64,000 bases of DNA from Roseateles hydrophilus (lineage in GTDB: Bacteria > Pseudomonadota > Gammaproteobacteria > Burkholderiales > Burkholderiaceae_C): NCBI RefSeq assembly GCF_026712245.1, contig NZ_JAPPUY010000001.1, forward strand, positions 124,001 to 188,000, read 5' to 3'. Position 1 is the first letter of the stretch. Each line of letters opens with the position of its first letter. Both the position numbers and the translations under genes were made by a program. Below are positions 20,568-32,581 of this stretch, piece by piece. A model generated the notes under the pieces. It saw nothing but the letters and a program-made list of their open reading frames with translations. It was not told where the DNA came from and did not search any database.

Positions 20568-21823
20568 GGCTGGAGCTGCTGCGCCGGCGCCGCGCGCGTG
20601 CGGCCGAGGTGGGCTTCACCGGTGGCAACGAGGTCGAGCTGCTGCGCGGTGGTGATGAGCTCTTCCCGCGCATGCATGACGCCATCCGTCAGGCGCACAG
20701 CGACATCTGGCTGGCGACCTACATCTTCCACAGCGACGCCACCGCGCTCGCGTTGGCCGACGCGTTGATCGCCGCTGACCGGCGCGGTGTGCGCGTGCGG
20801 CTGGTGATCGACGGCTTCGGCAGCAACGGCAGCCTGCGCGAGCTGCGCGAGCGCTTCGCGGGCAGCGGCGTGGCGCTGGCGGTGTTCCGGCCCATGGACC
20901 GCTGGTGGCGCTGGCTGCAGCCGGGCCAGCTGCGCCGGCTGCACCAGAAGCTGTGCGTGGTGGACGGGGCCGTGGCCTTCGTCGGCGGCATCAACGTCAT
21001 CGACGACCGGCTGGACCTGCACCACGGCCCCAGCGAGCTGCCGCGGCTGGACTTCGCCGTCGCGCTGCGCGGCAGTCTGGTGGAGCTGGTGGGTCAGAGC
21101 GTGCGGGCCGTCTGGTCGCGCGCCTGGCTGGGGCGCGACTTCGACGACGCGCTGCTGGACTACGTGCCGCTGCGCCGCCGCCTGGGCCTGTGGTTCAGCC
21201 AGGTCTGGCGTGGCCCGCAGCGCCTGCCTGAGCCGGTGATGCCGATGTCGCCGGTCTGCGCAGCCTTTGTGCTGCGCGACAACCTGCGCCGCCGCCGCAC
21301 CATCGAGCATGCCTACGCCGATGCGATCACGAACGCCCGCAGCAGCGTGGACATCATCTGCCCCTACTTCTATCCCGGCCAGCGCATCCGCCAGGCGCTG
21401 CGCCGTGCGGCCGACCGGGGCGTGCGTGTGCGCCTGCTGCTGCAGGGCAAGCTGGACTACCGGCTGGCCGGCTGGGCCGCCGAGGCGCTTTATGCCGAGC
21501 TGATCGGCCACGGCGTGGAGATCCACGAGTACACGCCGGCCTTCCTGCACGCCAAGGTGGCCGTGGTGGACGGCATCTGGGCCACGGTGGGCAGCTCCAA
21601 CATCGACCCGCTGTCGCTGCTGCTCAACCTGGAGGCCAACGTCGTCGTGCACGACGCCGGCTTCGCCACGCAACTGGCCCGTGAGGTGGACGCGGCCGTC
21701 GCCGTGTCGCAGCGCGTTGGCGCGTCGGGCGGCAAGGGCCTGCGCGCCATGCTGCGCCGGGCCGTGGTGGCGTGGTTCGCCTACGTGTTCCTGAGGGTGG
21801 CGGGCGCGGCTGGGCGCTACTGA
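20564..21823 (+). CDS. clsB: Cardiolipin synthase B (phospholipase D family)
   Basis: A 419-aa phospholipase-D-superfamily enzyme making cardiolipin from phosphatidylglycerol and related donors. Two HKD motifs are complete: HQKLCVVDGAVAFVGGIN and HAKVAVVDGIWATVGSSN. There is no N-terminal transmembrane pair, which favours ClsB over ClsA. The basic C-terminal helix (LRAMLRRAVVAWFAYVFLRV) may associate with the membrane. The 3' end overlaps the convergent binding-protein gene by 7 bp. Confidence 0.9.
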   Translation: MRLELLRRRRARAAEVGFTGGNEVELLRGGDELFPRMHDAIRQAHSDIWLATYIFHSDATALALADALIAADRRGVRVRLVIDGFGSNGSLRELRERFAGSGVALAVFRPMDRWWRWLQPGQLRRLHQKLCVVDGAVAFVGGINVIDDRLDLHHGPSELPRLDFAVALRGSLVELVGQSVRAVWSRAWLGRDFDDALLDYVPLRRRLGLWFSQVWRGPQRLPEPVMPMSPVCAAFVLRDNLRRRRTIEHAYADAITNARSSVDIICPYFYPGQRIRQALRRAADRGVRVRLLLQGKLDYRLAGWAAEALYAELIGHGVEIHEYTPAFLHAKVAVVDGIWATVGSSNIDPLSLLLNLEANVVVHDAGFATQLAREVDAAVAVSQRVGASGGKGLRAMLRRAVVAWFAYVFLRVAGAAGRY

Positions 21824-22572
21824 GCGCCGCCCGTCAGGGGCGGGGGCGCGGCGCCGACGGCCGCATCGAAGCGGCGCAGCCACTCGGGCGAGACCTTCAT
21901 GCTGCAGGCCAGGTGGCGCCGCGGCGGTGCCGGCATACCGGGCAGCAGCACGGTTTCCAGCACCTGGGCATGGGGCTCGCCGCGGCGCTGCCATTCGCGC
22001 AGCTCGCCGGCCACCGAGATGGTGAAGTCCGCGTGGCTGCGGGCCAGCATCGTTGGCGGGTGGGCGCTGCTGGCGCTGGCGCGCAGTGGCGGCGGCCGGC
22101 GCTGCGCGATCCAGCCGTCCAGCGTCGCGCCGTAGGCCACGCCGTCGTACACCAGCAGCTTCAGCTGCGGTGACAGCACAGCCGCTCGCGCATCGGGCAG
22201 GGCCCGCAAGGCCGCCGCCGCATGGCGCGCGACCAGGAAGACCTGCTGCTCCTCCTGGTGGATGGGCCGCGAGAAGCGCGCGAAGCGCCGGCGCTCCGGC
22301 GTGTCAAACATGCCCAGCACGCACAACGGTTCGGTGTTGCGCTGCAGCGCCTGCAGGCTGCGCTTGAGCGGCACGGCCTCCCAGCGCAGTGCCAGCCCGG
22401 CGCGCTGGGCCCAGGTGGCGACGCGGCCGGCCATGGGCAGTGCGGGCGCGCCGTCCGGCCCGCTGCCGGGCAGGGGGATGTGGTGCACCACCATGACCGG
22501 CTCGGCGGCCGGCGCAGCGGCGGCCGCAGCGGTCAGCACGGCGAGGGTGGCGACGAGGGAGCGGCGCAGCAT
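21817..22572 (-). CDS. Periplasmic solute-binding-like protein (orphan)
   Basis: A 251-aa exported protein with signal peptide MLRRSLVATLAVLTAAAAAAPAAEP and a type-3 extracellular solute-binding fold signature (RWEAVPLKRSLQALQRN, LCVLGMFDTPERRRFARFSRPI). Such proteins without a linked permease often act as sensors or are remnants. No ABC partner is adjacent: clsB converges on one side and hutH lies downstream of it on the other. The ligand cannot be told. Confidence 0.75.
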   Translation of the reverse strand: MLRRSLVATLAVLTAAAAAAPAAEPVMVVHHIPLPGSGPDGAPALPMAGRVATWAQRAGLALRWEAVPLKRSLQALQRNTEPLCVLGMFDTPERRRFARFSRPIHQEEQQVFLVARHAAAALRALPDARAAVLSPQLKLLVYDGVAYGATLDGWIAQRRPPPLRASASSAHPPTMLARSHADFTISVAGELREWQRRGEPHAQVLETVLLPGMPAPPRRHLACSMKVSPEWLRRFDAAVGAAPPPLTGGAQ

Positions 22573-22625
22573 CGGGGTGGAGCCAGGTCTGCCCCGATTC
22601 TGCGCCCGGCCGGCGCGTGCGCGCC

Positions 22626-24127
22626 TCAGCCGGCGAAGCGGGGCGCGCCCGGCGCGGCCAGTGCGCCGGCCTGCACCAGCGCGGCGGCGCGCTCGATGTC
22701 GGGCGCGAGGTAGTGGTCGGCCGGCATGCTGGCGCAGTGCTGGCGCAGGTGGGCATGCAGCGCTTCCACGGCGGGCGAACTGGTCAGCGGGCGCAGGAAG
22801 TCGATGCCCTGCGCGGCGGCCAGCAGTTCGATGGCGACGATGTGGGCCGTGTTGTCCAGCATCGCGTGCAGCCGGCGCGCGCCGAAGGTGGCCATGGAGA
22901 CATGGTCTTCCTGGTTGGCGCTGGTGGGCAGGCTGTCCACGCTGGCCGGGTGGGCCAGGCTCTTGTTCTCGCTGGCCAGCGCCGCCGCCGTCACGTGGGC
23001 GATCATGAAGCCGCTGTGCAGGCCGGCATCGGCCGTCAGGAAAGGCGGCAGGCGCGAGATGCCCGGGTCGATCAGCATCGCGATGCGGCGCTCGGCGATG
23101 GCGCCGACCTCGGCAATCGCCAGCGCGAGGTTGTCCGCCGCGAAGGCCACCGGCTCGGCGTGGAAGTTGCCGCCGCTGATCATCACGTCGTCGAACACCA
23201 GCGGGTTGTCGGTCACCGCATTGGCTTCGCGCACCAGCACCTGCGCCGCGTGGCGGGCCTGGTCCAGCGCCGCGCCCATGACTTGGGGCTGGCAGCGCAG
23301 GCAGTACGGGTCCTGCACACGCTCGTCGCCTTCGCGGTGGCTCGCGCGAATGGCGCTGCCGGCGGCCAGCGCGCGGTAGATGCCGGCCACCTCGATCTGG
23401 CCGGGCTGGCCGCGCACCGCGTGGATGCGGGCGTCGAAGGGGCCGTCGCTGCCGCGGGCGGCGTCCAGCGTCATCGCGCCGCTGGCCAGCGCAGTGGCGA
23501 ACAGGCCCTCGAAGCGGATCAGCGCGTGCAGCGCCAGCGCGGTGCTGGCCTGCGTGCCGTTGATGAGAGCCAGGCCTTCCTTGGCCGCCAGCGTCAGCGG
23601 CGCCAGGCCCAGGCGCGCCAGCTCGGCGCAGGCCGGGACGCGCTGGCCGTCCACCAGCGCCTCGCCTTCGCCCATCAGTGCCAGCGTCAGGTGGGCCAGC
23701 GGGGCCAGGTCACCGCTGGCGCCCACCGAGCCTTGCGCGGGCACGTAGGGGATGAAGCCGGCGTTGAAGGCGTCGAGCAGCGACTGCACGACGACACGGC
23801 GCACGCCCGAGAAGCCGCGCGCCAGGCTGCCGGCCTTGGTGGCCAGCATCAGGCGCACGACGGGCGGGCTCATGGGCGCGCCCACGCCGACGGCGTGGCT
23901 GCGGATCAGGTTCAGCTGCAGCGCGGCGAGCTGGTCCTTGGCGATGCGGGTGCTGGCCAGCTTGCCGAAGCCGGTGTTGACGCCGTAGACCGGCGCGTCA
24001 CCCGCAGCGGCGGCGGCCACCAGCGCGGCGCTGGCGTCGACGGCCGCCCAGTCGTACAGCTCAAGCGTGATGCCGCCAGCGGCGATGTCGGCCAACTGGG
24101 CCAGGGTCAGGTGTCCGGGGTCGAGGT

Positions 24128-24131
<4 letters not shown>
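22626..24131 (-). CDS. hutH: Histidine ammonia-lyase
   Basis: Deaminates L-histidine to trans-urocanate, the first step of histidine degradation. It has 501 aa. The self-cyclising Ala138-Ser139-Gly140 triad ([12 protein letters not shown]) forms the MIO electrophile, and [11 protein letters not shown] carries the catalytic Tyr loop. Its start overlaps the hutU stop (ATGA at 24128-24131), so it is translated from the hutU-hutH transcript that begins at the operator near 25840. Confidence 0.98.
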
Positions 24132-25804
<1,673 letters not shown>

Positions 25805-25831
25805 GGGTACTCCTGTGGGGCGCGCTGGACT

Positions 25832-25861
25832 CTAGTTGTCTATACAAGTCAAGTCAACTAG
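25832..25861. promoter_or_regulatory. Predicted HutC operator between hutU and hutC
   Basis: The core TTGTCTATACAAG (25836-25848) is an imperfect palindrome (TTGT/ACAA) of the HutC type. It is nested in a larger inverted repeat, CTAGTTG (25832-25838) with CAACTAG (25855-25861), and overlaps direct repeats CAAGT-CAAGT-CAACT. It sits 28 bp upstream of hutU and 10 bp upstream of hutC, so repressor bound here would shut both directions. HutC binding and relief by urocanate are known for the family; the site itself is predicted. Confidence 0.75.
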
Positions 25862-25870
25862 CATCCGGGC

Positions 25871-26587
25871 ATGCCCAGAATCGCCAGCCCCGAGCCCCAG
25901 TACCTGAAGGTCAAGAACCACCTGCGCGAAGGCATCGCCAGCGGCCACTGGGTGGCGGGCGACCTGCTGCCCAGCGAGGGCGCGCTGGTGGCGCAGTTCG
26001 AGGTCAGCCGCATGACGGTGAACCGCGCGCTGCGTGAGCTGGTGCAGGAGGGGCTGATCGAGCGGGTGCAGGGCGTGGGCAGCTTCGTGGCGCAGCTGCA
26101 CCGCATCTCCTCCACGCTGAACGTGCGCGACGTGCACGAGGAAATCGTCGAGCGCGGCGGCCAGCACGAGGCGCGCGTGCATGCGCTGCTCAAGGGCAAG
26201 GCCACGCCGCAGCAGGCGGCCGAGCTGGGCCTGAAGCGCGGCGCGCCGGTGTTCCTCAGCCTCATCGTGCACCTGGAGAACGGCCAGGCCATCCAGTGCG
26301 AGGAGCGGGCCGTCAACCCGGCCTGTGCGCCTGACTACCTGGCGCAGGACTTCACCCGCATCACGCCCACGCATTACCTGCTCGACGTGGCGCCGTTGTC
26401 GGAAGCGCGCTACATGATCGAGGCGGCCCTGCCCGGCGAGGTGGAGGCCAAACTGCTGGGCATCGGCCGGCGCGATCCCTGCCTGGTGGTCAAGCGCATC
26501 ACCTACAGCCGTGGCGTGGCCGTCACAACGGTCAAGCTGACCCACCCGGGCGCACGTTACCAATTGCAAGGGAGCTTCTCGGCGTGA
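25871..26587 (+). CDS. hutC: Histidine utilization repressor, GntR/HutC family
   Basis: A 238-aa repressor with an N-terminal GntR winged helix (about 10-75; LPSEGALVAQFEVSRMTVNRAL) and a UTRA ligand domain (about 90-235) that in HutC binds urocanate. The leader between the operator and the ATG is only about 9 bases and shows no Shine-Dalgarno sequence, so translation may be weak or nearly leaderless. It is the first gene of the hutC-D-I-G-F unit and probably autoregulated. Confidence 0.93.
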   Translation: MPRIASPEPQYLKVKNHLREGIASGHWVAGDLLPSEGALVAQFEVSRMTVNRALRELVQEGLIERVQGVGSFVAQLHRISSTLNVRDVHEEIVERGGQHEARVHALLKGKATPQQAAELGLKRGAPVFLSLIVHLENGQAIQCEERAVNPACAPDYLAQDFTRITPTHYLLDVAPLSEARYMIEAALPGEVEAKLLGIGRRDPCLVVKRITYSRGVAVTTVKLTHPGARYQLQGSFSA

Positions 26588-26646
26588 GGAATGCCGGCCG
26601 GCGCTGCCGACAATCCGCGGCGAGCCATTGAAGCGGGAACGAGAAC

Positions 26647-27198
26647 ATGAGTTGGAGCAAGGTCAGCGCGGCAGACGTCCAGCCGCAGGCCTGGAAGAAC
26701 GGTGGCGGCACGACGCGTGAGCTGCTGGCCTGGCCGCATGCGCACGATTGGGTGCTGCGCGTCAGCGTCGCGCGCGTGGACCGCGATGGGCCGTTCTCGG
26801 CCTTTCCCGGCGTGCACCGCCAACTGGCGGTCATCGGCGGCGCCGGGCTGCGCCTGTTCGACTGGCCGCAGAGCATGGGCGACGAGCCGCTGGGCTTCGA
26901 CGGCGGGCTGGCCCCGGACGCCCAGCTCATCCGCGGCGCGACGGACGTGTTCAACGCCATGGAGCGCCACGGCAACCTGGAGGTTCTGCCGGCCAGCCGG
27001 GTGCTGCTGCCGCGCACGCCGTGGGTGGGCCTGTTCACCGTGGAAGGCGGGCTGCTGGAGCACGGCCACCGCGCCATGCCGCTGGCGCCGCTGACGCTGG
27101 CCTGGTGCGAGGCGCCGGCCGCGCAGAGCTGCGTCTTCATGGGCCCCGACGCCACCGCCAGCCATGCCTGGTGGCTGACCTGGAGCGCCGACACATGA
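26647..27198 (+). CDS. hutD: HutD family protein
   Basis: A 183-aa cupin-fold protein of the HutD/Ves family, found in hut operons and thought to modulate histidine utilisation rather than catalyse a pathway step. Typical features are [15 protein letters not shown] near the N-terminus, [20 protein letters not shown], and ATDVFNAM. The 59-bp gap after hutC holds no recognisable regulatory element. Its stop overlaps the hutI start (ATGA). Confidence 0.93.
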   Translation: MSWSKVSAADVQPQAWKNGGGTTRELLAWPHAHDWVLRVSVARVDRDGPFSAFPGVHRQLAVIGGAGLRLFDWPQSMGDEPLGFDGGLAPDAQLIRGATDVFNAMERHGNLEVLPASRVLLPRTPWVGLFTVEGGLLEHGHRAMPLAPLTLAWCEAPAAQSCVFMGPDATASHAWWLTWSADT

Positions 27199-28370
27199 AG
27201 CTGTGGCGGGGTGGGCGCCTGGCCACGTTGGCCGGTGAGCGCGGCTGGGGCCTGATCGACGACGGCGCGCTGCTGGTGGGCGACGACGGTCTGCTGCACT
27301 GGGTGGGCCCCAGCGCCGAGGCGCCGCCGGCCGACGAGGTGGTGGAGCTGCACGGCGCGCTGGTCACGCCGGGGCTGGTGGACTGCCACACCCACCTCGT
27401 CTATGGCGGCAACCGCGCACAGGAGTTCGAGCAGCGCCTGCACGGTGCCAGCTATGCCGACATCGCCCGGGCTGGCGGCGGCATCCGCTCGACGGTGGCG
27501 GCCACGCGCGCCGCCAGCGAGGCCGAGCTGCTGGCCTCGGCCACGCGCCGTGCCCAGGCGCTGATGCGCGAGGGCGTGACGACGCTGGAGGTCAAGTCCG
27601 GCTACGGGCTGGACGCCGGCACCGAGGCGCGCATGCTGCGCGTGGCCCGCCAGCTGCGTGGCGTGGACGTGCGCACCACCTACCTGGGCGCCCATGCGCT
27701 GCCGCCCGAATTCAGCGACGCCGATGCCTACATCGACGCCGTCTGTGCCTGGCTGCCGGCGCTGCATGCCGAGGGCCTGGTCGATGCGGTGGACGCCTTC
27801 TGCGAGAACATCGCGTTCAGCCCGGCCCAGGTGGCGCGGGTGTTCGAGGCGGCGGGCCGCCTGGGCCTGGCCGTCAAGCTGCATGCCGAGCAGCTGAGCG
27901 ACCAGGGCGGCGCCGCACTCGCCGCCCGCCACGGTGCGCTGAGCTGCGATCACCTGGAGTTTCTGAGCTCGGCCGGCATCCAGGCCATGGCCCAGGCCGG
28001 CAGCGTGGCCGTGCTGCTGCCGGGTGCCTTCTACGCGCTGCGCGAGACCCGGCTGCCACCCGTGCAGGCGCTGCGCGATGCCGGCGTGCCCATCGCCATC
28101 GCGACCGATCACAACCCGGGCAGCTCGCCCACGCTGTCGCCGCTGCTGATGCTGAACATGGCCTGCGTGCTGTTCCGCTTGACGCCCGAGGAGGCCTGGC
28201 GCGGGATCACCGTCCACGGAGCGCGTGCGCTGGGCCTGCGCGACCGCGGCCAGCTCGTCGCCGGCCAGCGCGCCGACTTCTGTCTCTGGGATGGCGCCCA
28301 TCCGCGCGAGCTGGCAGCATGCTTCGGACATAACCCGCTGATAGAACGGGTGTGCCAGGGAGGAACATGA
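27195..28370 (+). CDS. hutI: Imidazolonepropionase
   Basis: Metal-dependent amidohydrolase that hydrolyses imidazolone-5-propionate to N-formimidoyl-L-glutamate, third step of the pathway; 391 aa. The metal ligands His65 and His67 lie in [11 protein letters not shown], with later KLHAEQLSD and [10 protein letters not shown] ligand motifs. The ATG at 27195 overlaps the hutD stop and gives a typical N-terminus; frames extending upstream are shadows of hutD. Confidence 0.97.
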   Translation: MKLWRGGRLATLAGERGWGLIDDGALLVGDDGLLHWVGPSAEAPPADEVVELHGALVTPGLVDCHTHLVYGGNRAQEFEQRLHGASYADIARAGGGIRSTVAATRAASEAELLASATRRAQALMREGVTTLEVKSGYGLDAGTEARMLRVARQLRGVDVRTTYLGAHALPPEFSDADAYIDAVCAWLPALHAEGLVDAVDAFCENIAFSPAQVARVFEAAGRLGLAVKLHAEQLSDQGGAALAARHGALSCDHLEFLSSAGIQAMAQAGSVAVLLPGAFYALRETRLPPVQALRDAGVPIAIATDHNPGSSPTLSPLLMLNMACVLFRLTPEEAWRGITVHGARALGLRDRGQLVAGQRADFCLWDGAHPRELAACFGHNPLIERVCQGGT

Positions 28371-29161
28371 GCGTCTATGAACTGCAGCGCGGCCGCGTGC
28401 CGCTGCTGATCAGCCTGCCCCACGTGGGCACCGACATCCCGCCGGCGCTGGCCGACCGCCTGGTGCCCCGTGCGCTGGCCAGCGAGGACACCGACTGGCA
28501 CCTGGCGCGCCTGTACCGTCCGCTGGCCGAGGCCTTGGGCGCCAGCCTCATCGTGGCGCGCTACAGCCGCTACGTCGTCGACCTGAACCGCCCGCCGGAT
28601 GACCAGCCGCTGTACCCCGGCGCGTCGGGCGGCACGGGCCTGGTGCCCACGCGCTTCTTCAGCAGCGAGCCGCTGTACCGCGACGGCGCCGAGCCCGACG
28701 CCGCGGCCATTGCCGAGCGCCGTGACGCCTACTGGCGGCCCTACCACGATGCGCTGGCCGCCGAACTGCAGCGCCTGCATGCCGAGCACGGCCGCGCACT
28801 GCTGTTCGACGGCCACAGCATCCGCTCCGAGCTGCCCTGGCTGTTCGACGGCCAGCTGCCGGCGCTGAACCTGGGCACGGCCGACGGCGCGTCCTGCGAT
28901 CCTGCCATCACCCGCCGGCTGGGCGCGGTGCTGGCCGCGCAGACGGCCTACAGCCAGGTCGTCAACGGCCGCTTCAAGGGCGGCTACATCACGCGCCACT
29001 ACGGCCAGCCCGGCCAGGGCGTGCATGCGGTGCAGCTGGAGATGTGCCAGCGCTGCTACATGGACGAGGCGCGCGACCCGCGCGAGGCCTATGACGAAGC
29101 CGCCGCCGCCCGCGTGGCGCCGCTCATCGAGCAGCTGCTGACGGAGTTGCTGGCATGCTGA
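28367..29161 (+). CDS. hutG: N-formylglutamate deformylase
   Basis: Hydrolyses N-formylglutamate to glutamate and formate, the last step of the HutF branch; 264 aa. N-formylglutamate amidohydrolase motifs include [40 protein letters not shown] and the C-terminal YITRHYGQP...[18 protein letters not shown] precedes the ATG at 28367, which overlaps the hutI stop. The enzyme is the amidohydrolase-type HutG, not the agmatinase-like formiminoglutamase. Confidence 0.95.
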   Translation: MSVYELQRGRVPLLISLPHVGTDIPPALADRLVPRALASEDTDWHLARLYRPLAEALGASLIVARYSRYVVDLNRPPDDQPLYPGASGGTGLVPTRFFSSEPLYRDGAEPDAAAIAERRDAYWRPYHDALAAELQRLHAEHGRALLFDGHSIRSELPWLFDGQLPALNLGTADGASCDPAITRRLGAVLAAQTAYSQVVNGRFKGGYITRHYGQPGQGVHAVQLEMCQRCYMDEARDPREAYDEAAAARVAPLIEQLLTELLAC

Positions 29162-30525
29162 AGCAACTCCATGCGCCCCTGGCCTGGGTCAACGGCGGCT
29201 GGCAGCGCGATGTGCTGCTGACCGTGGACGGCACCGGCCACTGGGCCGAGATCACCGTCAACCACCCGGCGCCGCCCGGCGCGGAGCTGCTGGCCGGGCC
29301 GGTCATCCCCAGCCTGGTCAACGCGCACAGCCACGCCTTCCAGCGCGCCTTCGTCGGCCTGGCCGAGCGGCGCGAGGCCGGGCAGGACGACTTCTGGAGC
29401 TGGCGCGACCGCATGTACGCGCTGGCGCTGCGCATCTCGCCGCAGCAACTGCGCGCCGTGGCCAGCCAGCTCTATGCCGAGCTGCTGCGGGGCGGCTACA
29501 CCCAGGTCTGCGAGTTCCACTACCTGCACCACCCGGCCGCCGGCCAGGCGTTCGAGGACGAGCTGGACATGGCCTGGGCGCTGGCCGGCGCGGCCGAAGA
29601 CACCGGCATCGGCTTGACGCTGCTGCCGGTGGTCTACACCCGCAGCGGCTTTGCCGCCGCCGGCTTGCGCCCCGACCAGCATCGCTTTGCAGCCGATGCC
29701 GACTGGGCCTGGCGGGCCTGCCAGCGCATCAACGCAGCCGGGCTGCCGCGCGTCAACGCGGGTGTCGCGCTGCATTCGCTGCGCGGCGCGTCGCCGGCCG
29801 ACATCAAGCGGCTGCGCGAGGTGGTGGGCAGCCACGACCTGCCGCTGCACATCCACGTCGCCGAGCAGACGGCCGAGGTGGCCGATTGCCTGGCCGCCAC
29901 CGGCCAGCGGCCGCTGCAATGGCTGGCCGAGGGCGGCCACCTGGACACGCGCTGGCAGCTGGTGCATGCCACGCATGCCGAGCCGGCCGAGATCGAGGCC
30001 GTGGCCGCCAGCGGCGCCGGCATCGTCATCTGCCCTGGCACCGAGGCCAACCTGGGTGACGGTTTCGCGGATCTGCCGCGCTGGCTGCAGGCCGGGGTGC
30101 CGCTGACGGTGGGTTCGGACAGCCAGGTCACGCGCGGCTGGGTGGAGGAGCTGCGCTGGCTGGAGTATGGCCAGCGCCTGCTGCACCGGCAGCGCAACAT
30201 CGCCGCGCTGCCTGGCGTGCAGCCGTCCAGCGCGGCCCGGCTGTTCGAGGCGGCCGTGCATGGCGGCGCCCGTGCGGCCGGTTTCGCGGCCTGGGGCCTG
30301 ACGCCCGGCGCCCGGGCCGATGCGCTGGTGCTGAACCGCGATGCCGATGGTCTGCGCGGGCTGCCTGACGACGCGCTGCTGGATGCCGTCGTGTTCGGCA
30401 GTAACGGCATGCCGTGGCAGTCGGTGTGGGTGGCGGGCCGGGCGCGGCCGTGGCGCGAGCCGCAGCGGATTCGTGATGCTTTCACGAACGCCATGCAAGC
30501 GCTGTGGGCGGCTGACAGCCCCTGA
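29155..30525 (+). CDS. hutF: Formimidoylglutamate deiminase
   Basis: Amidohydrolase-superfamily enzyme that deiminates N-formimidoyl-L-glutamate to N-formylglutamate; 456 aa. Metal ligands His58 and His60 lie in VNAHSHAFQRAF, with downstream HIHVAEQ and the TVGSDSQV aspartate. It overlaps hutG by 7 bp. Its presence with HutG shows that the five-step route (ammonia plus formate) is used rather than direct formiminoglutamase. Confidence 0.96.
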   Translation: MLKQLHAPLAWVNGGWQRDVLLTVDGTGHWAEITVNHPAPPGAELLAGPVIPSLVNAHSHAFQRAFVGLAERREAGQDDFWSWRDRMYALALRISPQQLRAVASQLYAELLRGGYTQVCEFHYLHHPAAGQAFEDELDMAWALAGAAEDTGIGLTLLPVVYTRSGFAAAGLRPDQHRFAADADWAWRACQRINAAGLPRVNAGVALHSLRGASPADIKRLREVVGSHDLPLHIHVAEQTAEVADCLAATGQRPLQWLAEGGHLDTRWQLVHATHAEPAEIEAVAASGAGIVICPGTEANLGDGFADLPRWLQAGVPLTVGSDSQVTRGWVEELRWLEYGQRLLHRQRNIAALPGVQPSSAARLFEAAVHGGARAAGFAAWGLTPGARADALVLNRDADGLRGLPDDALLDAVVFGSNGMPWQSVWVAGRARPWREPQRIRDAFTNAMQALWAADSP

Positions 30526-30542
30526 TCAGTCCGACGCTTGGC

Positions 30543-30577
30543 GTTGTCGTGGGGAGCGGCTAGGCTCCCGCCACAAC
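30543..30577 (+). terminator. Hairpin after the hut operon
   Basis: GTTGTCGTGGGGAGC pairs, with one bulge, with GCTCCCGCCACAAC around a 6-base loop. It lies between hutF and the chemoreceptor gene and immediately before the latter's GGAGGG. There is no T-run, so it is either a weak terminator of the hut transcript or a structure in the chemoreceptor leader. Confidence 0.4.
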
Positions 30578-30593
30578 CTCGGAGGGTGTGGTG

Positions 30594-32147
30594 ATGAAGC
30601 TGAGCGATTTCACGATCAAGGCGCGCCTGCTCGCCTTGGCTGCCCTGGCGGTGCTGGGCATGCTGGTTGTCGGCATTCAAGGGTTGCGCAGCCTGTCGCA
30701 GTCCAACGCCGAGTTCGCGCACTACGTGGCCAACGATGTGGACGCGCTGACGCAGTTGGCCGGCATACGCGCCGGTGTGGGCAATCTGCGGCGCTACGAG
30801 AAGGACTTGCTCATCAACCTGACGGATGCGAAGTCGGTCGAGCGCTACCGCAAGGACTGGATGGCGACGTTCGACAAGGTCGCCACCAGCCTGGACCGCA
30901 TCGCCAAGCTGGACATGCCGGCTGACGTGCAGCGAATGCCGGCGGAGTTGCAGAAGTCCCTGCAGGACTACCGCAGCGGTTTCAGCGGCATCCTGGAGCG
31001 CCTGGCGCGCGGCGAGTTTGCCGACACGGCGGCTGCCAACCAGGCGATGGAGCCGGTCAAGGGCCCGGTGCGGGCCATGGACAAGACACTGAACGAGATG
31101 ACGGAGCGCATCGACAAGCATTCCGCCGACCAGGTCGCGAAGCTGGCGGCGCATGAGGCCAGCATCCGGCGCAATCTGGTGTTGGTGGTGGCGGCGGCGG
31201 TGCTGCTGCTGCTGGCTTACACGGCGGTCAACATCCGTTCCATCCTGGCGCCGCTGGCGGTTGCCGTTCGCGCGGCAGAGCGTATTGCGGCGCACGACCT
31301 GAGCCAGGCCATCCGCGTCGTCGGGCGTGACGAAACCTCCGCGCTGATGCGGGGTGTGCGGGGCATGCAGGAGTCCCTGGCCCAGGTGGTGACGGGCGTG
31401 CGCCAGAGCACCGACAGCATCGCCACCGCCTCCCGCGAGGTGGCCATCGGCAGCCAGGACTTGAGCAACCGCACCGAGCAGGCGGCGTCCAACCTGCAGG
31501 AGACGGCCTCGGCCATGGAAGAGCTGACGGCCAGCGTCACGCACAACGCCGAGTCGGCCCGGCAGGCCCAGCAACTGGCCGGCGACGCGGCCGAGGTGGC
31601 TCGGCGTGGCGGTACGGTGGTGGACCAGGTGGTGCAGACCATGGGTCAGATCAGCGCTTCGTCCGCCAAGATCGCCGACATCATTGCCGTCATCGACGGC
31701 ATTGCGTTCCAGACCAACATCCTGGCGCTGAATGCCGCCGTGGAGGCCGCGCGGGCCGGCGAGCAGGGGCGGGGCTTTGCGGTGGTGGCCGGCGAGGTGC
31801 GCACGCTGGCCCAGCGTTCGGCCGAAGCCGCCAAGGAGATCAAGACGCTGATCACCCACAGCGGCGAGAACGTGGACAACGGCGCCCAGCTCGTCACGCA
31901 GGCGGGCCGCACCATGCACGAGATCATCGAGGCGATCGCGCGCGTCAGCAGCATCGTGTCGGAGATCAGCCATGCCACCGGCGAGCAGAGCACCGGCATC
32001 GGCCAGATCGGCCAGGCCATCGCGGGCCTGGACCAGATGACGCAGCAGAACGCGGCGCTCGTGGAGGAGTCGGCCGCCGCAGCCGCCAGCCTGCGCCAGC
32101 AGGCCGATGAGCTGGCGCGCTCGGTGGCGGTGTTCAAGCTGGGGTGA
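30594..32147 (+). CDS. Methyl-accepting chemotaxis protein
   Basis: A 517-aa chemoreceptor. TM1 lies near residues 10-31, a four-helix-bundle periplasmic sensor of about 150 residues follows, then TM2 ([19 protein letters not shown]), a HAMP domain and a cytoplasmic signalling hairpin with the conserved tip [30 protein letters not shown] (key residues E, R, G). There is no C-terminal NWETF tether. The ATG at 30594 is favoured by GGAGGG seven bases ahead over the GTG at 30588. It follows the hut genes, so sensing of amino acids is possible but unproven. Confidence 0.93.
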   Translation: MKLSDFTIKARLLALAALAVLGMLVVGIQGLRSLSQSNAEFAHYVANDVDALTQLAGIRAGVGNLRRYEKDLLINLTDAKSVERYRKDWMATFDKVATSLDRIAKLDMPADVQRMPAELQKSLQDYRSGFSGILERLARGEFADTAAANQAMEPVKGPVRAMDKTLNEMTERIDKHSADQVAKLAAHEASIRRNLVLVVAAAVLLLLAYTAVNIRSILAPLAVAVRAAERIAAHDLSQAIRVVGRDETSALMRGVRGMQESLAQVVTGVRQSTDSIATASREVAIGSQDLSNRTEQAASNLQETASAMEELTASVTHNAESARQAQQLAGDAAEVARRGGTVVDQVVQTMGQISASSAKIADIIAVIDGIAFQTNILALNAAVEAARAGEQGRGFAVVAGEVRTLAQRSAEAAKEIKTLITHSGENVDNGAQLVTQAGRTMHEIIEAIARVSSIVSEISHATGEQSTGIGQIGQAIAGLDQMTQQNAALVEESAAAAASLRQQADELARSVAVFKLG

Positions 32148-32281
32148 CTGCGGGCCGCCGCCCAGGTGGGGCGGCTGTCGATTCAGCGCGCGGCCTCGCC
32201 ATCCGTCGCGGCGCGCTGGGGCCGGGCCAGGCGGCGACGCACCATGCGTGCATCGCAACCCGAACCGCAAGGAGCCGCCCC

Positions 32282-32563
32282 ATGAACCACGACCTCAACA
32301 CCACCGACCTGCACGCCCTGGCCCAGCGCCGTGTGGACATCAAGATGGGTTTCCTGATCCACCTGGGCGTGTTCCTGGCGGTGAACCTGGGCATCTCGCT
32401 GGCCCGCTACCTGGCTGGCGGCAGCTTCCAGCCCTTCTTCCCCGTGTGGGGCTGGGCCATCGGCCTGGTGGCCCACGGCGTGGGCACCGCCGCCAGCCTG
32501 ATGGGCTGGAACCTGCGCGAGCGCCTGGTCAGCGCCGAGCTGGCCTCGCTGCAGCGCCGCTGA
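32282..32563 (+). CDS. Small 2TM-domain membrane protein
   Basis: A 93-aa protein with a short hydrophilic N-terminus and two hydrophobic helices, about residues 22-44 (MGFLIHLGVFLAVNLGISLA) and 52-73 (FFPVWGWAIGLVAHGVGTAA), ending in a basic tail. This is the arrangement of the 2TM family, some members of which are fused to LytTR regulators or histidine kinases. AAGGAG precedes the ATG. Function unknown. Confidence 0.8.
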   Translation: MNHDLNTTDLHALAQRRVDIKMGFLIHLGVFLAVNLGISLARYLAGGSFQPFFPVWGWAIGLVAHGVGTAASLMGWNLRERLVSAELASLQRR

Positions 32564-32581
32564 GCGAGGCCGGGCGCGGCC

